Assembly (NCBI RefSeq): GCF_020734105.1
Contig: NZ_JAJAFR010000004.1
Coordinates: 186,001-250,000 of the forward strand
Source: Alkalihalobacillus deserti
GTDB lineage: Bacteria; Bacillota; Bacilli; Bacillales; Bacillaceae_D
Reading direction: 5' to 3'
Length of the DNA stretch: 64,000 nucleotides
The notes beneath the pieces were generated by a model. That model did not search any database. It was not told the DNA's origin and saw only the letters and a program-made list of their open reading frames with translations. Below, in pieces: positions 38,955 through 49,865 of the stretch. Both the position numbers and the translations under genes were made by a program. Every line of letters begins with the position of its first letter. Position 1 is the first letter of the stretch.

Positions 38955-40619
38955 ATGAATTGGACTGGAATTGCACTGGTGGTACAACTTTTCTTTGGTG
39001 TCATCATAGGTGTCTACTTTTGGAATTTACTAAAAAGCCAACGTAATCAGAAGGTGTCCATCGACCGAGAATCAAGAAAAGAAATGGAAGAACTAAGAAA
39101 GATGAGAGCCATTTCATTGAGCGAGCCATTATCTGAGAAGGTTCGACCTATTAGTTTTGAAGACATTGTCGGTCAAGAGGAAGGTATTCGGTCACTGCGA
39201 GCTGCGTTATGTGGCCCTAATCCTCAGCATGTTATTGTTTACGGGCCCCCAGGTGTTGGAAAAACGGCTGCCGCACGGCTTGTATTAGAAGAAGCGAAAA
39301 AAAATGGTCAGTCTCCGTTTTCACAAGCAGCTGTTTTTGTGGAATTAGATGGAACAACAGCTCGGTTTGATGAACGAGGAATTGCAGACCCTTTAATTGG
39401 CTCAGTTCATGATCCTATTTATCAGGGAGCTGGAGCAATGGGACAAGCTGGTATTCCTCAGCCAAAGCATGGTGCTGTTACAAAAGCACATGGTGGTGTC
39501 TTATTTATCGACGAAATTGGAGAATTGCATTCCATTCAATTGAACAAATTATTAAAGGTTCTTGAGGACAGGAAAGTATTTTTAGAAAGTGCTTATTATA
39601 GTGAAGAGAATCAACAGATTCCTCGTCACATTCATGAAATTTTTCAAAAAGGGTTGCCAGCCGACTTCAGATTGATTGGAGCTACAACGAGAACGCCGGA
39701 TGAATTACCACCTGCGATTCGCTCACGTTGTTTAGAAGTTTATTTTCGTGCATTAAAACCAAAAGAGATTATTAAGATTGCTAAAAAAGCAGCTGATAAA
39801 ATTGCTTTCAAGACAGAAGAGGGAGCGATTGAACAAATTGCAAAATACGCGACAAATGGCCGTGAAGCAGTAAATATTGTTCAAATTGCTGCTGGAATTG
39901 CGACGGGGGAAGAGCGTAAAGAAATTACGTTAGCTGATGTGGAATGGGTTTTACATGCAAGCCAAATTGCACCAAGGCCGGAAAGAAAAATCCATTTAAA
40001 ATCTGCAGTTGGCCTTGTGAACGGGTTAGCCGTCTATGGCCCTAACCTTGGCGCGCTTCTTGAGATTGAAGTTAATGTCATTGATAATCCGGGCAAGGGA
40101 TCTGTGAATATAACAGGGATTGCTGAGGAAGAAAGCACAGGCAACCAAATGCGGTCAATTAAAAGAAAAAGTATGGCCAAAGGCTCTGCCGAGAATGTCG
40201 TAACCGTACTTAGAAGAATGGGAATCCCCACACAAGATTATGACATACATGTAAACTTCCCAGGAGGAGGTCCAGTCGATGGTCCATCTGCGGGTATAGC
40301 GATTGCAACAGGGATTTATTCAGCAATCCGTGAAGAAAAAGTAAAAAACACAGTTGCTATGACGGGTGAATTAGGAATTCATGGAAACGTAAAGCCAATT
40401 GGTGGAGTTGTTGCTAAAGTAGAAGCCGCTAAATTGGCTGGTGCAAAAACGGTTATCATTCCTAAAGATAATGAACAAGCATTGCTTCAAAATGTCACTG
40501 GTATTGATGTCGTAGCTGTTGAACACTTAGATGAGGTTCTCGAACTTGCATTTGAACAAGCAGAAGAAGAGATTATTCCGGCTAGTGCAAAGATAAACCC
40601 TTCGATCGCCCCTGTTTAA
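38955..40619 (+). CDS. lonB: Lon-like protease LonB (sporulation-associated)
   Basis: A 554-residue protein resembling B. subtilis LonB. An N-terminal membrane helix (GIALVVQLFFGVIIGVYFW, residues 4-22) is followed by an AAA+ domain with Walker [15 protein letters not shown] and Walker B VLFIDEIGEL. The C-terminal Lon-type protease domain has the catalytic serine in GPSAGIAIATGIYSA and lysine in the VVAKVEAAKLAGAK region. It is expected in the forespore, held at the membrane. ATG 38955 follows AGGGAGG. It is close to MoxR/RadA-like AAA+ proteins, but the protease dyad is clear. Confidence 0.95.
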   Translation: MNWTGIALVVQLFFGVIIGVYFWNLLKSQRNQKVSIDRESRKEMEELRKMRAISLSEPLSEKVRPISFEDIVGQEEGIRSLRAALCGPNPQHVIVYGPPGVGKTAAARLVLEEAKKNGQSPFSQAAVFVELDGTTARFDERGIADPLIGSVHDPIYQGAGAMGQAGIPQPKHGAVTKAHGGVLFIDEIGELHSIQLNKLLKVLEDRKVFLESAYYSEENQQIPRHIHEIFQKGLPADFRLIGATTRTPDELPPAIRSRCLEVYFRALKPKEIIKIAKKAADKIAFKTEEGAIEQIAKYATNGREAVNIVQIAAGIATGEERKEITLADVEWVLHASQIAPRPERKIHLKSAVGLVNGLAVYGPNLGALLEIEVNVIDNPGKGSVNITGIAEEESTGNQMRSIKRKSMAKGSAENVVTVLRRMGIPTQDYDIHVNFPGGGPVDGPSAGIAIATGIYSAIREEKVKNTVAMTGELGIHGNVKPIGGVVAKVEAAKLAGAKTVIIPKDNEQALLQNVTGIDVVAVEHLDEVLELAFEQAEEEIIPASAKINPSIAPV

Positions 40620-40744
40620 ATTAGACAAACATATGGTGATAAGATAAAATTGAACAAGATCATTTCATAAGAGAAGTCACCAAAAGAATTCAGCTAACTC
40701 AGTTATTGGATTCGGAAATTGGATGTATATGGAGGTGTGTGCGG

Positions 40745-43066
40745 ATGGTCGATACAAACGATAGACGACAAATTCCGCTTCTGCCGTTACGCGGATTGCT
40801 CGTTTTTCCTGCAATGGTTTTGCATTTAGATGTAGGAAGACCTAAATCCGTTCAGGCGTTAGAACAAGTGATGGAAACGGACCATCAAATATTACTTGCA
40901 ACTCAAAAGGAAATTTCAATAGATGATCCTACTGAAGACGAAATTTATCATGTAGGAACATTGGCAAAAGTCAAAAACCTATTAAAACTTCCGAATGGCA
41001 CAGTGCGTATTCACGTTGAAGGACTTCAGCGTGCACGTATTGAAAAGTTCGTTAAGAGTGATGACTTTTTACAAGTAGATGCTGAAATCGTTGAAGATGA
41101 AGATGCTTTTTTAACAACGGAAATTCAAGCTCTCATGCGAAATCTTCTGACAATGTTTGAACAATACACAAAGGTTTCCAAGAAAGTCTCAGCGGAAACA
41201 TTAGCGTCAGTTAAAGATATTGGTGAACCGGGTCATTTTGCTGATGTTATTTCTGCGAACCTCCCGCTTAAACTCGCTCAAAAGCAGGAATTACTTGAAC
41301 TTAATTCAGTGAAAAATCGCTTGCTAAAATTGATTGAGATTTTAAATAATGAGCAAGAGGTACTTGGGCTTGAGAAAAAGATTGGTCAACGAGTGAAAAA
41401 ATCGATGGAAAAAACGCAAAAAGAATATTATTTGCGTGAACAAATGAAGGCGATTCAAAAAGAACTCGGTGACAAAGAAGGACGTACCGGAGAAGTATCG
41501 ACTCTACGTGAAAAAATCGAAGAGGTGGACATGCCTGCTCAGGTAAAAGAAAAAGCGTTAAAAGAATTAGAGCGCTACGAAAAAATGCCTGCTAATTCGG
41601 CGGAAAGTTCTGTCTTACGAAACTACCTTGATTGGCTTATTCAATTGCCTTGGACATTCGAAACAGAGGATCAGCTTGATGTCATTCGTGCAGAAGAAAT
41701 ATTGGATGAAGATCACTATGGCCTTGAGAAGGTAAAAGAACGGGTATTAGAGTATTTAGCGGTTCAGCAATTAACCCGTGAATTAAAAGGACCGATTCTT
41801 TGTTTAGCAGGACCTCCGGGAGTTGGTAAGACGTCTTTAGCAAAGTCAATTGCCCGTTCTCTTAATCGTAAATTTGTTCGGATTTCTCTTGGTGGTGTAA
41901 GAGATGAAGCTGAGATTCGTGGCCATCGTCGTACGTATGTCGGCGCGATGCCTGGACGTATCATTCAGGGTATGAAAAAGAGTGGTTCGATTAACCCGGT
42001 CTTCCTTTTAGATGAAATCGATAAAATGGCTAACGATTTTAGAGGAGATCCATCTGCTGCTCTGTTAGAGGTTTTAGATCCAGAACAAAACAATACGTTC
42101 AGCGATCATTACATTGAAGAGCCTTATGACCTTTCAAAAGTCATGTTTATTACAACGGCTAATAATATCGGAACCATTCCTGGGCCACTTTTGGACCGGA
42201 TGGAGATCATTTCAATTGCAGGATACACGGAAGTCGAGAAAGTTCAAATTGCGAAAAATTACTTACTTCCTAAGCAAATGAAAGATCATGGTCTCAGCAA
42301 AGGTATGCTTCAAGTAAAAGATGAAGCAATACAAAAAGTCGTTCGCTATTATACACGTGAAGCAGGTGTTCGTAGCCTAGAACGTCAATTGGCGACGCTT
42401 TGCCGGAAAACGGCGAAGATTATTGTGTCGAATGAAAAGAAGAAAGTTATTCTCACCGCTAAGACGGTCGAAGAACTGCTTGGAAAACCAAGATTCCGCT
42501 ATGGTCTAGCAGAGATTGAAGATCAAGTAGGTGCTGCCACAGGTCTTGCTTATACAACAGTAGGCGGCGACACGCTTTCTATTGAAGTATCCGTTGCACC
42601 TGGAAAAGGAAAATTGACGCTGACAGGTAAACTTGGCGATGTGATGAAGGAATCCGCACAAGCGGCTTTTAGTTACATTCGTTCTCGTTCAGAAGAATTG
42701 AATATTGATCCTGCTTTTAATGAAAAATTAGATATTCATATTCATGTTCCAGAAGGAGCAACGCCAAAGGACGGGCCTTCGGCAGGTATTACGATGGCGA
42801 CGGCATTAGTATCTGCACTAACAGGTCGTAAAGTGAAAAAAGAAGTAGGGATGACTGGAGAAATTACACTTCGCGGTCGTGTTCTTCCAATTGGAGGCCT
42901 TAAGGAAAAATCAATGAGTGCCCACCGCGCTGGATTAACAACGATTATTATCCCAGAAGAAAATGAGAAAGATCTAGAGGATGTGCCGGAAAGCGTGCGA
43001 AACGACTTGACTTTCATTCTCGTATCTCATTTAGATGAAGTTCTCAAGAACGCGTTAGGAGAGTAA
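40745..43066 (+). CDS. lonA: ATP-dependent protease La (Lon)
   Basis: A 773-residue Lon protease, the expected full length. The N-terminal substrate domain begins [20 protein letters not shown] coiled-coil linker follows (around residues 190-260). The AAA+ domain has Walker [15 protein letters not shown] and Walker [12 protein letters not shown]. The C-terminal serine-lysine protease domain contains [14 protein letters not shown] and the lysine in [14 protein letters not shown]. It degrades misfolded and regulatory proteins. ATG 40745 lies 6 bases after GGAGGTGTG. engB starts 3 bases after its stop, as in B. subtilis. Confidence 0.97.
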   Translation: MVDTNDRRQIPLLPLRGLLVFPAMVLHLDVGRPKSVQALEQVMETDHQILLATQKEISIDDPTEDEIYHVGTLAKVKNLLKLPNGTVRIHVEGLQRARIEKFVKSDDFLQVDAEIVEDEDAFLTTEIQALMRNLLTMFEQYTKVSKKVSAETLASVKDIGEPGHFADVISANLPLKLAQKQELLELNSVKNRLLKLIEILNNEQEVLGLEKKIGQRVKKSMEKTQKEYYLREQMKAIQKELGDKEGRTGEVSTLREKIEEVDMPAQVKEKALKELERYEKMPANSAESSVLRNYLDWLIQLPWTFETEDQLDVIRAEEILDEDHYGLEKVKERVLEYLAVQQLTRELKGPILCLAGPPGVGKTSLAKSIARSLNRKFVRISLGGVRDEAEIRGHRRTYVGAMPGRIIQGMKKSGSINPVFLLDEIDKMANDFRGDPSAALLEVLDPEQNNTFSDHYIEEPYDLSKVMFITTANNIGTIPGPLLDRMEIISIAGYTEVEKVQIAKNYLLPKQMKDHGLSKGMLQVKDEAIQKVVRYYTREAGVRSLERQLATLCRKTAKIIVSNEKKKVILTAKTVEELLGKPRFRYGLAEIEDQVGAATGLAYTTVGGDTLSIEVSVAPGKGKLTLTGKLGDVMKESAQAAFSYIRSRSEELNIDPAFNEKLDIHIHVPEGATPKDGPSAGITMATALVSALTGRKVKKEVGMTGEITLRGRVLPIGGLKEKSMSAHRAGLTTIIIPEENEKDLEDVPESVRNDLTFILVSHLDEVLKNALGE

Positions 43067-43069
43067 AGA

Positions 43070-43657
43070 ATGAAAGTAACAAAAGCCGAATTAGCACATG
43101 TTGCCGTTAAACGAGAACAATACCCAACATCCAGGTTGCCGGAAATTGCCTTATCAGGGCGATCCAATGTTGGGAAGTCCTCATTTATTAATAAAATGAT
43201 TAATCGCAAAGCGTTGGCACGAACATCCCAACGTCCAGGAAAAACACAAACATTAAACTTCTACGAAATTAATGAAATGATTTATTTTGTTGACGTTCCT
43301 GGATACGGGTTTGCGAAAGCACCTAAGCCTGAACGTGAAGCATGGGGCAGAATGATTGAAATGTATCTTCAAGACCGCGAACAACTAAAAGCCGTTGTAC
43401 AACTGGTTGATTTACGTCATCCGCCCTCGGCAGATGACAAAATGATGTACGGTTGGCTTAAGCATTTTGAGATCCCTGTCATTATCGTTGCAACAAAGAG
43501 CGATAAGATTCCAAAAGGGAAATGGCAGAAACATCTAAATGTTATTTCAAAAGACTTACAGAAGGTAGAATCAGACCCATTGTTGCTGTTTTCCTCTGAA
43601 ACAGCTCAGGGAAAAGAGCAAGTATGGAAAACGATTTTATATTATGTGTCGTTATAG
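43070..43657 (+). CDS. engB: Ribosome-biogenesis GTPase EngB (YsxC)
   Basis: A 195-residue GTPase needed for assembly of the large ribosomal subunit. G1 is [10 protein letters not shown]2 lies in [13 protein letters not shown]3 is DVPGYGFA, and G4 is [10 protein letters not shown]. It is essential in B. subtilis. It is translationally close to lonA (3-base gap, GGAGAG before ATG) and ends the operon at a hairpin. Confidence 0.96.
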   Translation: MKVTKAELAHVAVKREQYPTSRLPEIALSGRSNVGKSSFINKMINRKALARTSQRPGKTQTLNFYEINEMIYFVDVPGYGFAKAPKPEREAWGRMIEMYLQDREQLKAVVQLVDLRHPPSADDKMMYGWLKHFEIPVIIVATKSDKIPKGKWQKHLNVISKDLQKVESDPLLLFSSETAQGKEQVWKTILYYVSL

Positions 43658-43663
43658 TTACGG

Positions 43664-43706
43664 AAATGGTTGGGTTAGTTGTCATGACTAATTCAGCCAT
43701 TTTTTA
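43664..43706 (+). terminator. Terminator after engB
   Basis: Arms AAATGGTTGGGTTAGT (43664-43679) and ACTAATTCAGCCATTT (43687-43702), pairing apart from G-T wobbles, then TTTT. Confidence 0.82.
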
Positions 43707-43766
43707 TGTGTTCGAGAGCCCCAGCCCCACCAATAGGGGAGAGGGAGAGGAATAGACAGAAAATAG

Positions 43767-43865
43767 AGGTTGCCGGAAAAGTGGAGGAAGTTGCCGAAAA
43801 GGAGTAGGAAGTTGCCGAAAAACAGGAGCAAGTTGCCGGAATCAGCGCTGAAGTTGCCGGAAAAG
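43767..43865. repeat. Five-unit 21-bp-period repeat, core AAGTTGCCGGAAAA
   Basis: The core (A)AGTTGCC, usually followed by GGAAAA or GAAAA, begins at 43767, 43788, 43809, 43830 and 43851, exactly 21 bases apart each time. Cores are nearly identical, while the 6-7 bases between them differ. It lies just past the engB terminator. On the minus strand it falls in a 97-codon open frame whose translation shows heptads such as FSATSYSFSATS, but that frame lacks other signs of a gene. A second copy is at 58224-58320. The surrounding 43658-44024 gap holds nothing else recognised. Confidence 0.85.
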
Positions 43866-44024
43866 AAACCATGTTCGTCGATCCAAAGACCCGATAAAAT
43901 TGAATGAGATAGAAGAGTTGAATCCCAAAATTAGGTACTGTTTCAATAATTAATACATGTATAAAAACATCAAAAATGACTTGCAAAATAGAAAGTCACC
44001 TTCAACAGGGATTAACTGACCACC

Positions 44025-44501
44025 TTATTTCCTTCTAAAAAGTAAAAGTAACCCTACCCCAATTAAAAAAATCGGCCACAGGGAGCTTACGAATGAAAAT
44101 CCCTCTTGCAACCATAGAAACGGATTAACAGAAGTAAAACTAAATAAAGATAAACCTAAGAGAATAACGGCTGGTAAGAGCCCTTCTTTTTTTGATTTCA
44201 CATACGAAAATAAAAAAGAAACACCAACAATTAAGGTGTAAATACCCCAATGACTGGGCCACCAGTGAACGATAGTGTCCAGGTGAAAGTGAATCGCAAG
44301 GCCAGTCAATAAAACCCCTGGAAAAATCATCGAAGCTTCTTTACCGAAATAAGCTTGAAGTAAAAAAGCAATTCCAATCACGAACAGCAAAGAGGGCCAG
44401 GTGAGAAGTTGTTGATTAAAAGGAATAGAAAATTGCTGAAGTAAGTAATAACAGCCGACTCCAATCAAGAGAACGCCTGGGAAAATACGCTGTGTCTTCA
44501 T
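44025..44501 (-). CDS. Small polytopic membrane protein, LiaF-type transmembrane region (DUF5668-like)
   Basis: A 158-residue protein with about six hydrophobic segments. It has an internal duplication: MKTQRIFPGVLLIGVGCYYL at the N-terminus resembles MIFPGVLLTGLAIHF near residue 58, and the C-terminus ends LWPIFLIGVGLLLLFRRK. This pattern is typical of the membrane part of LiaF/LiaI-like envelope-stress proteins, but no signalling domain is attached. The function is unknown. It stands alone and divergent from hemA, with a good minus-strand ribosome site (AAAGGAGAA) before ATG 44501. Confidence 0.72.
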   Translation of the reverse strand: MKTQRIFPGVLLIGVGCYYLLQQFSIPFNQQLLTWPSLLFVIGIAFLLQAYFGKEASMIFPGVLLTGLAIHFHLDTIVHWWPSHWGIYTLIVGVSFLFSYVKSKKEGLLPAVILLGLSLFSFTSVNPFLWLQEGFSFVSSLWPIFLIGVGLLLLFRRK

Positions 44502-44653
44502 TCAATTTCTCCTTTCGGTCAATTTTTCATACATAGAATGATCTTTGGTTAAGATAAAATATCAGTATAAAGGAAGCAAATGGCTAAAGAACCAAATTGA
44601 TTAAACAATAACAACATGATAGCATAGCTTCATGATCTGTTCACAATTTTTTT

Positions 44654-44685
44654 TTGCGTGCTACATTAGACATGTTATAATGTAG
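44654..44685 (+). promoter_or_regulatory. hemA promoter with overlapping PerR-like dyad
   Basis: -35 TTGCGT (44654-44659), 16 bp, -10 TATAAT (44676-44681). A perfect dyad CTACATTA-N9-TAATGTAG (44661-44685) covers it. Within it, TTAGACATGTTATAA (44666-44680) matches 11 of 14 defined bases of the PerR box TTATAATNATTATAA. In B. subtilis hemAXCDBL is repressed by PerR. A second TATAAT lies at 44692-44697. Confidence 0.6.
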
Positions 44686-44804
44686 CTATGTTATAATGGT
44701 AGAGGTCAGTCCAGTATGAGTGATTTGGACGAAGAATAGATAAGATATTATGAACATTAGATAGAGAATTTGTGTGGATATTAAATTTGGGGGTGAACGT
44801 CAGG

Positions 44805-46184
44805 ATGCATATTCTTGTTGTCGGATTTAACTATAAAACAGCTCCTGTCGAGATGAGAGAGAAGTTTGCGTTCCAAGAAGCCGAACTTCCAATGGCATTA
44901 GCAAAATTGCGGAATATGAAAAGTATACTTGAGTGTACGATCTTATCGACATGTAATCGCACAGAAGTCTATGTAGTTGCCGACCAAATACACACAGGTC
45001 GCCACTTCACAAAGACGTTCTTAGCTGAATGGTTTGATTTGGATAAGGAAGACTTTATTGCTTATTTAGATATACGAGAAGATCATCATGCGATTGAGCA
45101 TTTATTCCGTGTTTCCTGTGGTTTGGATTCGATGGTGTTAGGTGAAACTCAAATTCTAGGTCAAGTAAAAGACAGTTTCTTACTTGCACAAGAGCACGGG
45201 GCGACAGGTACGATCTTTAATCAATTATTCAAGCAAGCTGTCACATTAGCGAAAAAGGCACACACAGGAACGGAAATTGGTTCACATGCGGTTTCAGTTA
45301 GTTATGCTGCGGTGGAACTTGGCAAGAATATCTTTGGTGACTTTTCAGGTAAGCATGTTGTCATCTTAGGTGCTGGGAAGATGAGTGAACTAACAGCTAA
45401 GCACCTTCATTCAAATGGTGCCGAACAAATTACGGTTATTAATCGTACTGAAGCAAAAGCAATTGAACTAGCAGCACGTTTCCTTGGACAAGCGAGACCG
45501 ATGGAAGAATTGCAACGCACATTAGCTGAGGCAGATGTCGTCATTAGTTCGACTGGTGCCCGTGACTTTGTTATCACGAAAGAGACGTTAGCTGGTTCGA
45601 TGAAAAAACGAAAAGGTCGTCCACTTTTCATGGTGGATATCGCGGTTCCACGTGATTTAGATCCGGCGCTAGCAGAGTTTGATGAGGTCTACTTATATGA
45701 CATTGATGACCTACAAAATATCGTCGAAGCTAATTTAGCTGAGCGTAAGCGCGAAGCTGAAAAGATCGAAATCATGGTCGAAGCGGAAATCGATGAATTC
45801 AAGCAATGGTTAAATACGCTTGGTGTAGTTCCGATTATTACAGCATTACGTACAAAAGCTCTTGCTGTTCAAGCTGAAACGATGGAGAGCCTTGAGCGTA
45901 AGCTTCCGCACTTAACGGATCGCGAAAGAAAAGTGTTAAATAAGCATACAAAAAGCATTGTCAACCAACTTTTACGAGATCCCGTTACAAAGGTGAAGGA
46001 GCTTGCAGGAGAGTCCGATTCGGCTGCAACACTTGAATTATTTACGAAAATCTTTGCACTAGAAGATGAACTTGCGGTTCAAGAAAAGCAAGTTCGTATT
46101 GAGGAAGCAGAGAAGCAATGGGAGAATCAGAAACAAGAACTTGTAAAGGTGTCTAGACAACGTGAAGCTGTTGTCCGTTCTTAA
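44805..46184 (+). CDS. hemA: Glutamyl-tRNA reductase
   Basis: A 459-residue enzyme that reduces glutamyl-tRNA to glutamate-1-semialdehyde, the first step of heme synthesis. The N-terminal catalytic domain begins [15 protein letters not shown], and the nucleophilic cysteine is in [12 protein letters not shown]. The NADPH domain has [19 protein letters not shown]-terminal dimerisation helix region follows. ATG 44805 was chosen over an earlier in-frame start (44772) from family N-termini. It heads hemAXCDBL, with heme-pathway order identical to B. subtilis. Confidence 0.96.
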   Translation: MHILVVGFNYKTAPVEMREKFAFQEAELPMALAKLRNMKSILECTILSTCNRTEVYVVADQIHTGRHFTKTFLAEWFDLDKEDFIAYLDIREDHHAIEHLFRVSCGLDSMVLGETQILGQVKDSFLLAQEHGATGTIFNQLFKQAVTLAKKAHTGTEIGSHAVSVSYAAVELGKNIFGDFSGKHVVILGAGKMSELTAKHLHSNGAEQITVINRTEAKAIELAARFLGQARPMEELQRTLAEADVVISSTGARDFVITKETLAGSMKKRKGRPLFMVDIAVPRDLDPALAEFDEVYLYDIDDLQNIVEANLAERKREAEKIEIMVEAEIDEFKQWLNTLGVVPIITALRTKALAVQAETMESLERKLPHLTDRERKVLNKHTKSIVNQLLRDPVTKVKELAGESDSAATLELFTKIFALEDELAVQEKQVRIEEAEKQWENQKQELVKVSRQREAVVRS

Positions 46185-46202
46185 GAAAGAAGGGACGAAC
46201 GA

Positions 46203-47018
46203 ATGAATTGGATTTATCCTATTACTATTGTTTTATATAGTATGAGTTTGCTTGGCTACTTTATTGATTTTTTACAAAACAACCGGAAAGTCAATCGATT
46301 GGCTTTCTGGTTGCTTTCTATTGTTTGGGTACTACAAACGGTTTTTTTTATTATCCGGGCATCTGAATTAGATCGATTGCCGCTTTTAACCCCTTTTGAA
46401 GGGATGTTCTTTTATGCTTGGCTAGTCGTTACTTTATCGCTTGTAATTAACTGGTTTTTTCGAGTGGATTTTCTCGTGTTGTTCACAAATATTATTGGAT
46501 TTAGTATGATGGCTTTTAGCTTATTTACCCCTGATGGTGATGTACCAGAGTCACTTTCAGCTTTACTTGCTTCAGAGCTCCTCGTCATCCACATCACGTT
46601 TATTTTACTCTCATATGCAGCTTTCACTTTGTCGTTTGCTTGTCAAACTATGTATTTTATTCAACATCAAATGTTAAAAAGGAAACTATGGGGGAAACGA
46701 TTGCTGAGATTTGGGGCTTTATCAAAGTTGGATTCTCTCTCTTTTGGAGCGGTGATGATTGCATGGCCTTTTTTACTAATTGGTTTAATTCTTGGTTTTA
46801 TATGGGCGTATAGTCAACTTAGCTATGTCCCACTTTTTGATACAAAAGTAATTAGTTCTTTAGTTGTATTAGGAATCTATGCGTATTATATTTATCAAAG
46901 AGTGGTCAAATTGGTTAGGGGCTACAATATGGCTTTACTTGGTATAGCTGGTTTTCTCGTTTTATTGATTAACTATTTTTTATCAGGACTATATTCGTCC
47001 TTTCATTTTTGGTATTAG
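46203..47018 (+). CDS. hemX: HemX membrane protein (cytochrome c assembly CcsA-like)
   Basis: A 271-residue protein with about eight transmembrane helices, including TPFEGMFFYAW near residue 64. It belongs to the CcsA/CcmC-type membrane family. In B. subtilis HemX lowers the cellular amount of HemA by an unknown mechanism; it is not an enzyme of the pathway. ATG 46203 lies after AAGGGACG. The 139-base gap to hemC contains a hairpin. Confidence 0.9.
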   Translation: MNWIYPITIVLYSMSLLGYFIDFLQNNRKVNRLAFWLLSIVWVLQTVFFIIRASELDRLPLLTPFEGMFFYAWLVVTLSLVINWFFRVDFLVLFTNIIGFSMMAFSLFTPDGDVPESLSALLASELLVIHITFILLSYAAFTLSFACQTMYFIQHQMLKRKLWGKRLLRFGALSKLDSLSFGAVMIAWPFLLIGLILGFIWAYSQLSYVPLFDTKVISSLVVLGIYAYYIYQRVVKLVRGYNMALLGIAGFLVLLINYFLSGLYSSFHFWY

Positions 47019-47067
47019 CTTGAGACAAAGGTATAATTATAATGTGAGAAAGTATAGTAATAGTTCG

Positions 47068-47117
47068 CTCATTGCTTCGAGTTTAACAAAAAAGGTAATA
47101 AATGAGTTTTTTGTTAA
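47068..47117. repeat. Hairpin and shared motif between hemX and hemC
   Basis: Perfect 11-bp arms TTAACAAAAAA (47083-47093) and TTTTTTGTTAA (47107-47117). Adjacent CTCATTGCTTCG (47068-47079) is the reverse complement of the 12-mer flanking the ilvB hairpin at 25901-25912. On the minus strand both sites read hairpin arm, a short spacer, then GAAGCAATGAG. It could act as an attenuator inside the hem operon or be a dispersed repeat. Confidence 0.6.
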
Positions 47118-47157
47118 GTTAAATAATAGTAGAAAAGTGAGTTAATTGGAGGAAGTT

Positions 47158-48093
47158 ATGCGTAAAATTGTTATTGGATCAAGAAAAAGTAATCTTGCTC
47201 TCGTTCAAACGGACTGGGTAATCGAACAGTTAAAGAAAACAGGACTTCCATATGAATTTGAAGTGAAAAAAATAGTGACAAAAGGAGATAAAATTCTCGA
47301 TGTCACGCTTTCAAAAGTAGGCGGTAAAGGCTTGTTTGTAAAGGAAATTGAGCAAGCACTTATCGATGGTGAGATTGATTTGGCTGTTCATAGTATGAAA
47401 GACGTACCTTCTGTGTTACAAGAAAACTTTAAGCTAGCAGCTATTACAGAGCGTGAAGACCCAAGAGATGCTCTCATCTCAAATAATCACGTGAAGTTAG
47501 CGGATCTCCCAGCTGGTTCTATAATTGGCACAAGTAGTTTAAGACGCTCTGCTCAAATTTTAGCGGAACGTCCTGATCTTGAAGTGCAATGGATCCGCGG
47601 TAATGTAGAGACAAGACTTCGTAAGTTAAAGGAAGAAGGGTTTGATGCGATCATCTTAGCAACTGCTGGTATACGTCGTCTCGGTTTTCCAGAAGACTTA
47701 ATAACGGAATACTTAGATCCTGATATGTGTGTACCGGCTGTTGGACAAGGCGCACTTGGGCTAGAGTGTCGTGCGGATGACATGGATCTTATCGAGCTCC
47801 TTCAGCATTTAAATGATGATGTTACAGCTCGTACAGTTACAGCGGAGCGCACCTTCTTAAACCGCATGGAAGGTGGCTGCCAAGTTCCAATTGCCGGGTA
47901 TGCGGTTGTAAATGATCAGAACCAAATAGAATTAACGGCACTTGTCGGCTCCCCAGACGGAAAGGTATTAATTAAGGAGACGGTAAAAGGCGATGATCCT
48001 GTTGAAATTGGAGAAAAGGCTTCTCAGCTCCTACTTGACCAAGGGGCAAAGGAAATTTTAGATAAAGTAAAGAAAGAGCTTGATCAAGGATGA
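47158..48093 (+). CDS. hemC: Porphobilinogen deaminase (hydroxymethylbilane synthase)
   Basis: A 311-residue enzyme that links four porphobilinogens into hydroxymethylbilane. It starts [20 protein letters not shown]. The catalytic aspartate region is VHSMKDVPS, arginine-rich binding is in [11 protein letters not shown], and the dipyrromethane-cofactor cysteine is in [15 protein letters not shown] 47158 follows GGAGG; an in-frame TTG at 47146 gives no conserved extension. hemD overlaps its end by 4 bases. Confidence 0.97.
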   Translation: MRKIVIGSRKSNLALVQTDWVIEQLKKTGLPYEFEVKKIVTKGDKILDVTLSKVGGKGLFVKEIEQALIDGEIDLAVHSMKDVPSVLQENFKLAAITEREDPRDALISNNHVKLADLPAGSIIGTSSLRRSAQILAERPDLEVQWIRGNVETRLRKLKEEGFDAIILATAGIRRLGFPEDLITEYLDPDMCVPAVGQGALGLECRADDMDLIELLQHLNDDVTARTVTAERTFLNRMEGGCQVPIAGYAVVNDQNQIELTALVGSPDGKVLIKETVKGDDPVEIGEKASQLLLDQGAKEILDKVKKELDQG

Positions 48094-48866
48094 GTAAAAA
48101 TCCTTTAGCTGGTAAAACGATTCTCGTTACACGAGCAAAGGAACAAGCTCAAGATTTATCCTTTTTGATTAGCAAGCAAGGCGGAACAGCGATTGAAGTT
48201 CCGCTTATTGCTTTTCAAGCTGTTTCCTCTCAAGACTTGGAAAGCGTTATACATAATTTAAAATCCTACCAGTGGCTGATATTTACAAGTGCAAATGGGG
48301 TTCGTTTTTTTATAGAAGAACTAAAAAAGATTCGGCAGCATATACAACAAGGAGCTCTTAAAATTGCTGTAGTTGGAACGAAAACCGAACAAATGCTAGA
48401 GTATTATCAGTTGAAGGCTGATTTATTGCCAGATCATTTCGTGGCAGAAGGGCTAGTAGAGGCTTTAGCAAAGCAGGTTGTAAGAGGAGATCGAGTTCTT
48501 GTTGCAAGAGGCAATCTAGGAAGAAAAGAATTGATAGATGGACTAACGGAGGTTGGTGCCGTTGTTGATGATTTGTCTGTCTATGAAACGGTTCACCCCC
48601 CTGAAGCAAAGGACAAGCTCGAACAGGTGATCACAAGCTTAGGTACGCTTGATTATATTACATTTACAAGTTCTTCAACAGTTCACCATTTTATGGAAAT
48701 CATTCAAGAAAAAGGAATCAACGTACAGGCAAAAATTGCTTGTATCGGTCCTATTGCAGCTCGTACTGCTGAAAAATATGGGCTTACTGTTGATCTCATG
48801 CCATCTACATATACGGTTGAGCATTTAGTAGAACAACTAATTCTGGATTCAAAGGAGAATGAATAG
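48090..48866 (+). CDS. hemD: Uroporphyrinogen-III synthase
   Basis: A 258-residue two-domain protein of the highly diverged HemD family. It begins [20 protein letters not shown], has the linker/second-domain signatures [16 protein letters not shown] and [17 protein letters not shown], and a [20 protein letters not shown] ending. It closes and inverts ring D to give uroporphyrinogen III. It overlaps hemC by 4 bases and hemB by 1, so translation is coupled. Confidence 0.94.
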   Translation: MSKNPLAGKTILVTRAKEQAQDLSFLISKQGGTAIEVPLIAFQAVSSQDLESVIHNLKSYQWLIFTSANGVRFFIEELKKIRQHIQQGALKIAVVGTKTEQMLEYYQLKADLLPDHFVAEGLVEALAKQVVRGDRVLVARGNLGRKELIDGLTEVGAVVDDLSVYETVHPPEAKDKLEQVITSLGTLDYITFTSSSTVHHFMEIIQEKGINVQAKIACIGPIAARTAEKYGLTVDLMPSTYTVEHLVEQLILDSKENE

Positions 48867-49849
48867 TGAAAGATTTACAATTTCGTCGTCATCGTAGACT
48901 TCGTGGTACAGCAAGCATTCGAAAAATGGTTCGTGAAACGTACCTACACCCTGAAGATCTTATCTACCCGATTTTCGTAGTAGAAGGAACTAATGTAAAA
49001 AATGAAGTTCCTTCAATGCCAGACGTTTTTCATTTATCAATGGATTTACTTGACGCAGAGGTAGATGAAGTGGTTTCGTTAGGTATTCCAGCGATTATCG
49101 TATTTGGTGTTCCTGATTCAAAAGATGATATAGGATCTTCTGCTTTCCATGACCATGGCATTGTTCAAAAAGCGATTCGTCAAATTAAAGCTAATCACCC
49201 GGACTTAACGGTTATCGCCGATACATGTTTATGCCAATTTACTGATCATGGCCATTGCGGCGTTATTGAAGACGGCAAAGTGTTAAATGATCCGACATTA
49301 AACTTGCTTGCGAAAACAGCTGTTTCACAAGCTGAAGCTGGAGCAGATATCATTGCTCCATCTAATATGATGGATGGTTTTGTTGCAGCGATTCGTCACG
49401 GATTAGATGAAGCTGGCTTTATCGATGTTCCAATCATGTCTTATGCCGTTAAATTCTCTTCTGCCTTTTACGGTCCTTTCAGAGATGCGGCTCATAGCTC
49501 ACCGAAGTTCGGTGATCGAAAAACGTATCAAATGGACCCGGCCAATCGCTTGGAAGCATTACGTGAAGCGGAATCAGATATGGAAGAAGGCGCTGATTTC
49601 TTAATTGTTAAACCGGCACTATCCTATTTAGATGTCATTCGTGAAGTGAAAGATTTCTCAGGATTTCCGATTGTGGCTTACAATGTAAGTGGTGAGTATT
49701 CAATGGTGAAAGCAGCTAGTCAAAATGGATGGATCAATGAAAAAGAAATTGTCCTTGAAAAGTTGACAAGTATGAAACGTGCTGGTGCTGATTTGATTTT
49801 AACATATCACGCAAAAGATGTTGTGCGTTGGTTACAAGAAAACGAGTAA
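48866..49849 (+). CDS. hemB: Delta-aminolevulinic acid dehydratase (porphobilinogen synthase)
   Basis: A 327-residue enzyme joining two aminolevulinates into porphobilinogen. It carries the zinc-type cysteine cluster [14 protein letters not shown]. The Schiff-base lysines are in [18 protein letters not shown] and [15 protein letters not shown]. It starts with GTG at 48866, overlapping the hemD stop by one base. It is a standard TIM-barrel octamer enzyme by family. Confidence 0.97.
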   Translation: MKDLQFRRHRRLRGTASIRKMVRETYLHPEDLIYPIFVVEGTNVKNEVPSMPDVFHLSMDLLDAEVDEVVSLGIPAIIVFGVPDSKDDIGSSAFHDHGIVQKAIRQIKANHPDLTVIADTCLCQFTDHGHCGVIEDGKVLNDPTLNLLAKTAVSQAEAGADIIAPSNMMDGFVAAIRHGLDEAGFIDVPIMSYAVKFSSAFYGPFRDAAHSSPKFGDRKTYQMDPANRLEALREAESDMEEGADFLIVKPALSYLDVIREVKDFSGFPIVAYNVSGEYSMVKAASQNGWINEKEIVLEKLTSMKRAGADLILTYHAKDVVRWLQENE

Positions 49850-49865
49850 GAAGGGAGCAAATCAA

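Noticed and set aside
43693..43986. Minus-strand 97-codon open frame with heptad repeats (F-x-A-T-S) across the 21-bp repeats
   Set aside because: It has no convincing ribosome site, its ends run into the engB terminator, and the periodicity comes from the DNA repeat. Reported as a repeat, not a gene.
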